Notes under the pieces: generated by a model
The model's input: only the letters and a program-made list of their open reading frames with translations
The model's database searches: none
Told to the model about the DNA's origin: nothing
In this document: one piece after another, positions 32,803-43,514 of the stretch
How positions within the stretch are numbered: the stretch's first letter is position 1
Layout of the letters: each line of letters begins with the position of its first letter
NCBI GenBank assembly: GCA_020746875.1
Contig: JAGTJL010000010.1
Coordinates: 124,001-188,000 of the forward strand
Source of the DNA: Rhexocercosporidium sp. MPI-PUGE-AT-0058
Lineage: Eukaryota > Ascomycota > Leotiomycetes > Helotiales
Direction: 5' to 3'
Length of the DNA: 64,000 nt
Made by a program: the position numbers and the translations under genes

Positions 32803-35800
32803 GATGCGCGAAGTTATTCGGGTATGCTTTGCAACAAAAGATGTTCCCTGATGTCTCAACAACTTATCTTCTTTTGTCGTCAGTGAAAGAGAAGAAGGAA
32901 GTCAGAGTGGCAGTCAATGAAGAGACGCGTACACCTTGATGAGTAGCGTATTTCGGATTCCGTAAGTAAGTCACAAATGCTGGTTACTATGAGAAATGTA
33001 CGTGAATGACTCTGTGGCCGAATTCTGCCGAGTCGATAATGTCGGCGGAAAGATGCTGATATATAGACCATGAATTCAAAGGAACTGGAAAAAGCCTCCA
33101 GACATGTGTAACAATCGTGAAGAATAGACACTGAATCATGATGTTGATGGCGAGCAATGCCGCACTGACGCATTGGCCAGTAAAAAGACAAAAGGCCATC
33201 ATCTCACTGGAGTGGATACGTCAGGAAGAGAGAACCTTTGGCACAGCTGGGCTCGCAGATGAGAAATTTAGATCAATGCTGGAGAAAATAGATACATAGG
33301 AGATTTTAGGAACAAGGGCACGCCAGACACAGGCCTGAATAAGGCATCTTTTCTTCAGCTCTGGGTGCTCTTTGATGAACTAGATTACATGTGGCCACGT
33401 GCTAGAATTCCACTTGGGATTCTCATACCTCAGCTTTGGATCGCTAATGGTCAGACCTAGGTCATCCCCTGACAACTAAGCCATAGGGCGTCATGAGGAG
33501 GGATTAGGCAGATGTTCCTTCTTGGCATCCATGGGAAGAGATAAGTGAATCCACATTTCAAACATGTATGAGATTCTCTTGAAGTATACGGAAATTTTGA
33601 TTGTGACTGGTGGGAAAAGAGTTTTTTCCGCAGAATATTTGGAAATTCTATCGATTCTCGACTTGCCGGTGGCTGACAGACATCCATTTTTAGGAGTAAG
33701 AAGTGGCTTCAAACATGCTGAGGATTATGAAATCAGAAACACAATGGGAGCAGCACTCAGACAAACTAGTCTCCCGAATTAACAGATTAGACGGCCACTT
33801 GGCGAATGCTCTCGGAGAAGAGCTTCAGAGGAGTAGTGTGCCTTGTTCATAGCCTCGCATGAATGCCTCCTTGAATGCAGGAAGATATTGGCTCGATTAG
33901 ACAATTGATGTCCCTCTTCGACCGTGGCTGTCTGAAGCATCCTAGGGCGAAATTCGAAACGACATTTGGTCGAACCAATTGAAATCCCGATCTGCACTTC
34001 GTTGGCTGTTTGGGAACATTTCGTCCCAAAATGGGCGTTCCCACGCGGCCGCGGGTGAGCATTTGTGGCGAAGAATTCCAAGTGCTTATGATCAACAGCC
34101 ACATGTTCTCAGCCCTGTTTACGACCACTATGTTTTCATAGGCCAATACATTGAAAGCTTCCGAGATTTCCAAGTCGTCGGTCCCTACGGCAGAGAGTCA
34201 TTATAGCCTCAGGGCGCGATATCCACCTCCCATGTCAAGCTGAGTGCCAGTATGCACGATATTGGGGTTATTTATCAAGCGAGAATAGAGGAGAAGCGAA
34301 AGCGATGACTATTTTGAAAATGAGGCCGCATGAGGGAGACCGCGACCGCGCCCAGAATGTCTTAAACGACGTAAAATGGTCGGATGATCTCGAAATCAAC
34401 CTCATCTCCATTGTCGTAAAAACAGGAAGCAATGATATAATCGCAATCGTAAGTCGGCGAGATAAATTCGGATGAACCTTGACACAAAGGGAATCACAAG
34501 CGCCCGTGTGTACGGCGTTGAATGCGAATGTGACGCGACGACACCATACCGATGCGGGTACGAATAAATCGATCTACGTACTGAAGCATGAGCCTGATCT
34601 TGAACAACGATTGCGGGATACGGAACTTACATCCAGTATGTACAGCTACTTTTCAGCCTTACTTCTGGGTCGATGTGTTGAGAGGGGAACAGTCCCGAGC
34701 AGACCATTGATGTGGCTTCTTGGGCGTTGTCATTCTGAGGTCAGCATCAACGTTCTAGAAGGCGATCAAACGCGCAACCCCACTCTCACTCTCAGCCGCA
34801 AAAATCTGTATCACCTCACTTCGTAAATTCAACTCGCTTTTTTCTTTTCTTCACAGCACCAGGAAAGAGCCACGCCGCGCTGGCAAACGAGTTGAGTGGC
34901 CAGATCGCAGAGCTGCAGTCGAGGGACCTCGTCGCCGACGTATTACCACGACAATGATAGCATTGGCAATCCCGTCTCTGTAAAGAGAATGAGGTCATTC
35001 GTCAGGCAGCAACTGTAGTGGTGGTTTCTGAGACTTTGATGGGTTCGATGTCTGTGCCGCTCGAATGCCACTTCGATTTATGGTTGTCGTCGATGCCTGA
35101 ATCCAGGATCCTGATCTTCCAGCTCGCAGTATACTTCACGCTCCATTCGGTGGGGCCAATTGAACTCCTGTGTTCCAGTATTATTTGTGTTGAAGGATGA
35201 ACAGGAGATAAAGTGCGAAGCTCGCTAGCTGGGGATTGGCTCTTCCGGGTTCTTGTTCGTGGTCAGTCGAGGTGGGCACGGGAGACGACTTGTGATGGAA
35301 GATGATCGATATAGCTGCCGGGTCATCAATCCGGGCGTGCGTGGAATAGGTCATGTTTCAGAACGTAAGAGATGGACCTCAGTGTGTTTATCACAGAAAT
35401 TGGGAGGCTTTCAAAGAACAGGATGAAGTGCGCTCGGATCTGTCTACGAGTAGTCCTTTCGCTTTACTGACCGGAGGAGGTGGAAGGAACCTGCCCAGAG
35501 ACTGCCTACCGCCAAATCAACACGGTTCCGGGGAATCGCGAATATTATTGGACGATTGGAAATGATATGTTACTGAGCTGGACTCATTATTGCACGCATC
35601 ACAAGCTGACGAAGCCTTCTCAATTATTGGGTTCGAGCTGTTGTTGTCATGTTTACGTCAGGTGCACTCGCTCCCATATCGAGACCTGGAGTTCCTCGCT
35701 TGAGCGGACTTCGAGACAAGACGAAAATGATTGTGTCGACGGTGCCACAAACCTACAGACGATCAACCTCAATCGGGGTCTGTTTTTCAAGAGCATTGTA

Positions 35801-36562
35801 CGATCTTATCGTGTCACTCCAAGTTTACAGTATACTTGTCCAACACGAAAAATCCAAGGTCAACATCCCCCGCGCCCGAGCTTCCCGAGCTTGCTGAGCT
35901 TGATGAGAAAGGGGTAGCGAAAAACAAACTCGCCACAGCGCAATCTTATCTTCCAAATACTCACGCCCACATTCCACAGTTCCAAGTTCACCAAACTTGC
36001 AGTGCTCACCTCGGAACTCCAACGTTCCTGACGCTTTACCTGATGAAGCCCGATCGCCCTCCCTAGATCGACGCTATCATTAAGCTTAAGGCGAAGCTTG
36101 GCCGTTTTCATTTCCGTCCTGTCTTTTCACTGGTCGGACGTGTCAAAACAAAGCCATTCTTACACAAGTGTGGTTTTCCAATCGGCATAGCGAAAGCTCG
36201 GGTATCAAGCTTCCCCAGATCGCCAGTCTAGATTGGGGGCTGTCATCGGCTAGCACAAAAGCCGGACGCTCGTTTTCACGATGCCCTGCATTCTTCAGCG
36301 AGAAAGGAGGCCGAAGGGAGATTGCCTTGAACCTATTTACTTGCCAGAAGCAGGATGAGGAGGAACTTGCCATAGTAGGGGGCGCGCTGGACTGTTGTAA
36401 TAGTGTGAATGTCATTTGCGAGCATTTCAAAAGAGATGCCTTCCCATCCCGCATTTTCTCTTTCTCTTTTGACAAGCATCATCAACTTCAGTCGTTTCCA
36501 GCAGTCTTTACAACTCCTCACCAAGTCACTCATTTTTTGATACTCTTCCGCTCTCACTCATC
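32803..36562. other. Gene-poor region, no gene established
   Basis: About 3.8 kb. Several frames of 70-145 codons occur (33564-33782 plus, 33779-34173 minus, 34479-34826 plus, 35480-35917 plus). Some peptides look coding-like (for example TVPGNREYYWTIGND near 35540), which suggests decayed genes, but I found no family motif and no consistent exon structure. The last 200 bases are the promoter and leader of the Rds1-like gene. Confidence 0.35.
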
Positions 36563-37597
36563 ATGAAGTACGCATTTTCCATTGCTGCTCTTGCAGCCGT
36601 CGCTACAGCTGGCCCAGTTGTCACCGAGCGTCAAACCGCCGCCGCTGTCACTGACGGTTCGTCCAGTTCTTTTCTCACACAAAGGTATTCTGCTCACGTA
36701 TATCCACAGTTGGCATCCTGAACTATGCTCTCACTCTCGAGCACCTCGAAGACAAGTTCTACCGCGAAGGTCTTGCCAACTACACCGAAGCCGACTTTGC
36801 CGAAGCTGGATTCGACTCTACCTTCTATAACAACCTCAAGGAGATCTCGTACGATGAGAACACCCACGTCTCCTTCCTCAGCACCGCTCTCGCTGATGCC
36901 GCCGTTGCAGAGGTAAGCCAACGCATCTGCTTTCTGCTCTCTACTTTGGAATTACTCTAACATAACAACAGTGCACCTACTCATTCCCCAGCACCGACCC
37001 AGCTTCGTTCGTTGCCCTCGCCAGTGTTCTTGAGGGTGTCGGAGTCTCTGCGTACCTCGGCGCCGCAGCGTCCATCATGAACAAGGACTACCTCACCGCC
37101 GCCGGCTCCATCCTTACAGTCGAAGCCCGACACAACGCCTACGTTCGCTCTGCTCTCAAGCAATCCCCTTCCCTCAACCCTTTGATGCCCCCTTGACCTT
37201 CGACGAAGTCTACACTCTCGCCGCTGGCTTCATCGTTTCTTGCCCCGACTCCAACGCCGCCAAGCCCCAACTGCCTCTCAAGGCTTTCCCAACTGTCACT
37301 CTTGGCACGATCGGCCCCATCAAGTCCGGTGATACCATCGACCTCTTGACTCCTGGCTACACTCTTGCACCAAAGGACGGCTCGGCACCAATCTATGCCG
37401 CTTTCGTCAGCGTCACTGGACCAATCTACGCTGATGTTACACCTATGGATGGAGGCTTCAAGGTTGTCGTCCCCAAGGGCGTTAACGGACAGAGCTACGT
37501 TGTCCTCACCGGATGCAAGGACCGTGTCACAGACGAGACAGTCGCCGCCGGCCCAGCCATTGTGGAAATTACCAACCCTTACCCAAGCACCGCATAA
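36563..37597 (+). pseudogene. Rds1-like ferritin-like secreted protein, with a 1-nt frameshift
   Basis: Rds1-type proteins are secreted or wall-associated stress-response proteins with a ferritin-like four-helix bundle. Exons 36563-36656 and 36710-36912 and a third beginning at 36972 join cleanly. A signal peptide is clear (MKYAFSIAALAAVATAGP). The helices are well kept: VGILNYALTLEHLEDKFY, then SYDENTHVSFL (E..H pair) and, in exon 3, [13 protein letters not shown] (second E..H pair). Within the CCCCTTCCC run at 37165-37173 one base is missing relative to the expected [17 protein letters not shown]. The original frame stops at a TGA about 20 bases later, and the good C-terminal half (LPLKAFPTVTLGTIGP to NPYPSTA) continues in the next frame to 37597. 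Everything else is intact, so this is either a young pseudogene or a homopolymer sequencing error. Confidence 0.88.
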
Positions 37598-38879
37598 ATT
37601 TATTCTGCTGTTTGCGAAGAGAGGCAGGCGGGTATGTGGTGGTGATGGGGAAAAGTGTGGTAGAGAGGTGGATAAATAAAGCGTCTTTACTATGATGGAA
37701 TGATGGGATGCGAGTTCGATTCCTGTATATAATTTCTAATAAGCAGTAGTCCATCGGGCATCTGAATTTATGATGTTCCGAGCACACGTAATGGAAATAA
37801 TGTTTATACAGACCTGTCTTGGTATTTATTGTTCATCTCAACTACCACCTCGCTAATTCTTCGCCATTCATGAAGCTTTTATCTTCGCAATTTATGAACT
37901 TTTCATGCCATGCATACATCGACTTTAATATTGTTACCGGACTACTCAACTCTTGCTTCGCTTCGTGCAAGCACTAGCAATTACAAATATCCAAGTCACG
38001 GGTTCAGAAAACTCAGGAGGCAACGATAACCTACAGCATGGCCAACTCCATTCCAGTAGCAAGTCAGCAAGTTTCCAAGAATAGCGCTCTCTCTTCGGTC
38101 ATGTTGTAAGACTGCACGATCTACACTAGTGAATGATAATCTATCTTTGTCGCCAATGCCAACAACCGACACATTGTCAACTCAACCTTTACCACTCATC
38201 CTTCTTATCCCTGAGTACCTTCCCACGAACTCCAATAACTAGTCAGATTGACACCTGGTTTCTACCTTAACAAAACAGTGCAACTACACAATCCCCGCCC
38301 AGACCATAAAATCCAGGAGCTATCCATCAGACAATGCTTCGCCTTCTTGTAACCACTGTGGCGTTAGTACTCTATCTGGGCCAAACGCCATTAACAGTCC
38401 AGAAAGTCGTGATGGCTTATATCTATTACCCAGCAGCATTTCCAATGTATTCACTCATCTGCTTCGTATCAAGGAGTAGTCGAGTCCACTCACTCAAAAT
38501 TGCTCTTATATTCCTTCACGTTAAAAAACGCTCGCGCGCAGTCAAACTTTCGCAAACAGTGCAGCGTCCTGCTTTCACATATATATTGTCGGTCGTTCTC
38601 AAAGAGGGGTTTAGATTATGTGCAAGGCACCTGACCCCATCTCGATGTATAAATAGTCCGCTACCAATAACCTCCTGGCTTCGGCGAGTTCAGTTGTTTT
38701 ATGGTTTTTGAGAGTCGCAGTTCAGCCTTCGGGTCACCATGAGGATGCATCAGTGGGTTGGCCTCGGCTAGGCCGCGGGAAAGTAAACAAACATCTCGAA
38801 GCATTTCGAGAAATGACAACGAGGAAATGAGTGATAATACTACTTTGAGGAAAGAAGTTCCTGATTGAGTGTCGATCAA
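37598..38879. other. Intergenic, no gene recognised
   Basis: The 3' flank of the Rds1-like gene is AT-rich. A 125-codon plus frame (38334-38711) starts hydrophobic but has no motif and no splice support. Confidence 0.4.
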
Positions 38880-39600
38880 TACTTGACCGTAATAGTCAGC
38901 GAACGATACATCGGCAACAGTGAGGGTCCAGGGAGATCCTTCTGCACCATGTTGATCCCTGTGACCTTCACTACGAGGGCCAAGTTTGCGCCTGCGCTGA
39001 AACCCGAAATGGAGAGGGATGAGAGGTCGTACTCTGCTGATTGGCTGATGACCCATCTGATGGCATCCTCGACATCCTCGAGGGCGGAGGTCGGCGGGGA
39101 AGGGGTGCTCGGGAGCCACTATATTTCGGTAAGCAAGCTTTCTATATTTTGTTCCTATGTGAAGCAGCGACAAGCGCTCGGGGAAGGGAAGAGGAAGTGG
39201 TGCATGGTATTCATGCTCTACCCTCCCTGAAGACTAAAGGTAAGGAAATCTCTTTCAGAACGGATGGGCCTGCACAGCGATATGCTACATCGATTACGGT
39301 GTACTCTGTATTCTCAGAATGTAGCGACAGAACTTATCGTCGTTACCATGCGATGAGACTACGAAGACACTCCCGTTGAAATTGATCAGTACTAGCTTGG
39401 GATGTTTGTCTGGAGCTGCCTTGTATACATGTGCCTTGATGCCCCACCCCGATTCTCTTGACAGGATTTGTATAGTTTCGTCAGGCTTCAAGCTAGAGCC
39501 AGAAGCGAGTGCTTTGAGGGCCTCAGGGAGACAAATGGAGGTCGCAACCAACTTCAACCGTAACGAATGCAACATTGTGGCTGAACGGGTTTGGAGATGT
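38880..39600 (-). pseudogene. HSL-family (alpha/beta-hydrolase fold 3) esterase, decayed
   Basis: The minus-strand frame from 39575 gives an N-terminal part typical of fungal HSL-like esterases: SRESGWGIKAHVYKAAPD, then LVLINFNGSVFVVSSHGNDDKF, matching the family's N-F-H-G-S-x-F oxyanion-hole block with His changed to Asn. The frame then slips near 39310; the following family strand (EYTVIDVAYR) is in another frame. After an apparent intron, LAPEHPFPADL appears, but a further small insertion near 39085 shifts frame before LEDVEDAIRWVIS. The nucleophile elbow SISGFSAGANLAL (GxSxG) is present near 39000. The catalytic Asp and His region is not recognisable downstream. Two frameshifts, a changed HG motif and a missing end mean the gene is dead. 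Confidence 0.75.
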
Positions 39601-40619
39601 AGAACGAAGCAATTTCAATAATATTGCCACGATTAAGATTGCGAGATATGTATTGTAAACGGGAGCAATCTGGTCCCGTGTTAAGTTTTGGGATTTCTAA
39701 TTAATTAATAATGTCAGCAAGTTTGAGTTGAGTTGAGTTGAGTTGGTGATCGAGTACCTCCATACGTACTCCTATACTCTTCGGTTGATGCCGTGGCTCG
39801 ATTGCCTTGTTTGGGCTATGCAATGCAATGCAGAAGGAAGCAAGGCGCAAAAAATTACTGTATCTGGACGTATACTCAACCTAGACTAGACAGAACTTTT
39901 AAATTGAAGCTCTCAGTCTATGGCATTATACAGTACACGGCCGAGAAATATACGTAGGTATCGAGGCGAGACTCGAGGATGCCACAGACGATTGGTCAAT
40001 AATACGAATAACAGCCCTCCCAAGCTCGTTTCCATTCGCGTCTCAGCATAGAACAAAGAGGAGTGGCTTCAGTTGCCGCTTCCTCTTATCCATGCGGCAG
40101 TTGTGCACGGCAGGGAACTTCGTTTCCCAGTGGGTGAGATGAGTTTCGCTTCAACATTTGACTTTCCTTGGCAACGCCATCAAACGTTTATTGACACCTG
40201 CCATATGATGCGCCTCCTATCATTTCGGCACTTCTTTCGTCAATTTGTATGTGCACGAAGCTGTATAAACCAGCACTTCCCGTATAACCTGGCATAAACT
40301 TACACAAGCCACATAAAGTCTCATACATTCTCCGCCCCTTTCTGCTAGGATGAAACAGAAAAGCTTCAAAAGATCCCCAACCGTGCGGGGGAGCCATGGG
40401 GACTCATGAATTTCCACAACCAACCCCGCATCTCATTCAGGTCCGTCCTGTGCTTGGAATCTGAACGAACGACAAAGCATTAAAACCCCCCGCTCCCCGG
40501 ATTCTACAGTTGCGATCTACAGTATCTCCATTTCCAATTCTTTCTTCTCCGACAAGGCATCGATCACTGTTATTTTTCCTCATCTACCAACACTTCGCTG
40601 GCTTCTAGGTGTTGACGCG
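39601..40619. other. Intergenic, promoter side of the MFS gene
   Basis: Holds a short TTGAG tandem repeat at 39723-39744. The 40450-40619 stretch is C/T-rich, like a transcript leader. No gene seen. Confidence 0.45.
39723..39744. repeat. Short tandem repeat (TTGAG)n
   Basis: Four consecutive copies of the unit TTGAG, directly visible. Confidence 0.85.
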
Positions 40620-42894
40620 ATGGAGTCGTCCGACAACAAATCTGGAATTGTACTCAACCATCTCGAGAGCAGATATGATAGCAGATATGATATACGACAT
40701 GCCGATGATTACGAGCCACATCAGTTGACATGGCGATCTTGGGCGGTTGTGTTGTAAGTTCCGAGTCGAGATTTGTGAATGAAGCATGAAACTAATTCGC
40801 CGCTTAGTGTGACCAATTTTGCGTAAGTCTATCCTGTCGAATCAGAAGCTTCAGCATTACCTGTCTCCCCTGAAGTCCGCTGGGCTGTTGGGAATTATTC
40901 GACCTCATTGCGACCTGCGACCCCAGGAAACGCTTCATTGACTAAAGTGTCATGTTGTGGTTATTACATATGGAATCTTCAAGGAATTAAGGTCATTCTG
41001 ATAGTCGCGTAGCGTCTTGGCGCAGATTTTCACAGTCACTGCCGCCGGTGGTTCTATCGGTTTTATTATCAGAGAACTCGGGAACCCTACCATCGCAGGG
41101 TGGGTTATACAGGTACGTCCGCATCCCCTTGTGACGATTGAAACAGGACTGAGAGCCGCCAGGGCCCCCTACTAGTTCAAGCAGCTCTGTCCCCCGTCGT
41201 TGGTCGATTGTCAGATGTGCTGGACAGAAAGTATATGGCTTGTCTACCTCCACTAGTCGCATTTGCTGGTGCTATTATCTCAGCAAAGGCTACAAGTATG
41301 AACATGCTCATCGGAGGAGGTATTCTGATCGGATTCACCTTGCCAACCGTCGCCATCGTCCAAGCTATCCCCTCGGAAATCCTGCCGTACAAATACCGAC
41401 CCCTCTCGAACGGATTAGCCTTTATTTCAGGGACTCTTGGCGCGATGTAATTCTTCAATCCCCTGAAATGTCCTGAAATTAACTCATGCATCTTAGGATT
41501 GCTATTCTAGGCGGAGGCGCGGTTGTAAATACTGGTGTCTCGGGATGGCGCACCATCTACTGGATGCAAGCGGCGTTCCACATGGCAAGTTTTGCTGGAA
41601 TAATGGCCTTCTACTGGCCTCCAAAGAAGATCCACGAAGAACGCCTGTCCTGGAGAAAGGCGATCTGGAGCTGCGATCCAATTGGTTCTCTCACACTTAT
41701 TACCGGTACAACTCTGGTGATCATGGCCCTGAACTGGGCCGGTGGAACCTATACATGGAGCAATGTGCACGTTATTTCATGCCTTGTCACTGGGGCCGTA
41801 CTTTTGCTTGCGTTCAGTGTCTACGGTAAGATGCCCTGATTGTCACACGATGGATTCTCATTAATTTCAAACCAGAATGGAAGGGTCGAACGGATGGTCT
41901 CATGGCACATATTTTCTTCAAGGATGGACCAAATCTTGGCCTTTCGGTTTTTGCATTTGCAATTGAAGGGTAAGTTAATATCCGTTTCCAAAAGCTGCCA
42001 GAACATGTCTAACGAGATCTTTTAGTTGGATCTTCTTCAGCGCCGTCAACAACGTCACTCCACTCATCACTCTCAATCTTGGCTGGGAGACAAGCGCCTG
42101 GAAGATCGGGCTTCGACAAATTCCAACCGCTGCGGCTACCCTTCTCTCTGCCCCTTTCTTGATGTAAGAAAATCACCCTTCCATCCGACATCCTAAACTA
42201 ATGTACCTGTAGCATTTGGGCGACCAAGAAGAAAGATATGAAGAAACCATTGATCTTCACGTTCGTCCTATTCCTTGCTGCGTAAGTCATTGAAGATACA
42301 AGCCTGCTTCGTAGAATTGCGGCTAATATTTTCAGAACCGGATGCTATGCTGCAATCAACGAGGGAATGAAACAGGCTCAGTGGGGATACAATATCATCC
42401 TTGGAGTTGGCCAGAGTGGTCCTCTCACTCTCTTGACGGCTTACATTCAATTCGCCTCACCTCCCGATATGATTTCGACCGCAACCGGGCTGGCCTTTTC
42501 CGCAAGAGCCCTCGGAGGAGCCCTCGGATCCGCCGTCCTGAACACCATCATCAACAACAAGCTCGGCCAGACATATGCCTCATCAGTCGGTGGCGCCGCC
42601 GTCAACGCCGGGCTCCCGCCCTCCTCCATCGGCGCTCTCCTCACCGCGCTCGCAACCGGGAACCCCAAAGCGATTGCCGAAGTGCCTGGGATCTCCGACT
42701 CCATCCTCGGCGCGGCGTTGGGTGTCAGCCATCAGGTCTTTGCAGCTGCCTACCGCCTCGCTTGGTCCTCAATCATCCCCTTCGTCGCCCTCGCTACCAT
42801 CTGCTGCTGTTTCCTGACGGATATCAGCCACCTCATGACGGAGCACATCGACGCGACTGTTGAGAAGGTGCCCGAAAGCAAGGCTCTCGACTAG
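40620..42894 (+). CDS. MFS efflux transporter, 14-helix type (TRI12/DHA14-like)
   Basis: A plasma-membrane drug, toxin or siderophore exporter type, probably proton-driven; the substrate cannot be read from sequence. Nine exons join to 573 residues: 40620-40753, 40808-40822 (15 nt), 41013-41112, 41163-41446, 41497-41825, 41876-41969, 42026-42163, 42213-42281 and 42336-42894. The tiny second exon encodes VTNFA and links WRSWAVVL to VLAQIFTVTAAGGSIGF. Motif A is VGRLSDVLDRKY. The motif-C-like region is SEILPYKYRPLSNGLAFISG followed by GTLGAMIAILGGG. The second half has WETSAWKIGLRQIPTAAATL and ISTATGLAFSARALGGALGSA. The N-terminus carries a short duplicated SRYD unit. All nine splice phases agree, so the gene looks functional. 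There is no biosynthetic cluster around it, only dead genes (esterase and FunK1) on both sides. Confidence 0.9.
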
Positions 42895-43514
42895 GATCTT
42901 GAACAGAGGTATGCCATCACGAGATTTTGAACTTAACCGAGATCGCTACGAGGCGAAAGTCCCGTAATTAGTGAACTTCTGAGGCGGCCAATTAATACTA
43001 CTGTGATATCTGTAACCAATAACCACGAAGATTTCGCTTCACGTTTATCGATCTGCTTGGGGTTTAGGTCCAAAACGGATGTGCATTTCGACCACTGAGA
43101 GGATCTGAATGCTACGAAGGCTCTTGTACCTCCTATTTTGATACCGGTTGTGAAATGTAGCAATAGAGGGTGCGATCTAGGAGACTTCGTTCTCGCAGAA
43201 GGAGTTACTATAACACTTTATTATCTCGGAGCTGACAGCCTTATTCAATTTGTCACTGCATGATATTGTAATTGTGGGTGCTGAACAATATATGACCACA
43301 TCAAACTTACTTTGAGATGAGTTTGATCTATCCGTCTTCCATGTGGTACCACAGGAATCAATCCGAATCATTCTGAGTGACCAGTTCTGCAGAACTGATT
43401 CCGAAAGATCCCTGCTTCGATTTCATCATATCCTACATATTTTATCACAAAAACCTTTTGAAGTCAACAAAGCGGGTAATGATGTTACTGCCAATCATTT
43501 GCCTCGTGGACTTG
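42895..43514. other. Intergenic, 3' flank of the MFS gene
   Basis: A/T-richer spacer without coding signal before the end of the FunK1 remnant. Confidence 0.4.

Noticed and set aside
33000..36100. Idea of a heterokaryon-incompatibility (HET) gene remnant
   Set aside because: Coding-like peptides exist, but none matches the HET blocks, and frames could not be joined.
37700..37730. GAGTTCGATTCC, T-loop-like sequence suggesting a tRNA
   Set aside because: No acceptor, D or anticodon stems could be formed around it.
40620..42894. Secondary-metabolite cluster around the MFS exporter
   Set aside because: No PKS, NRPS, terpene synthase or pathway regulator nearby; flanking genes are dead and unrelated.
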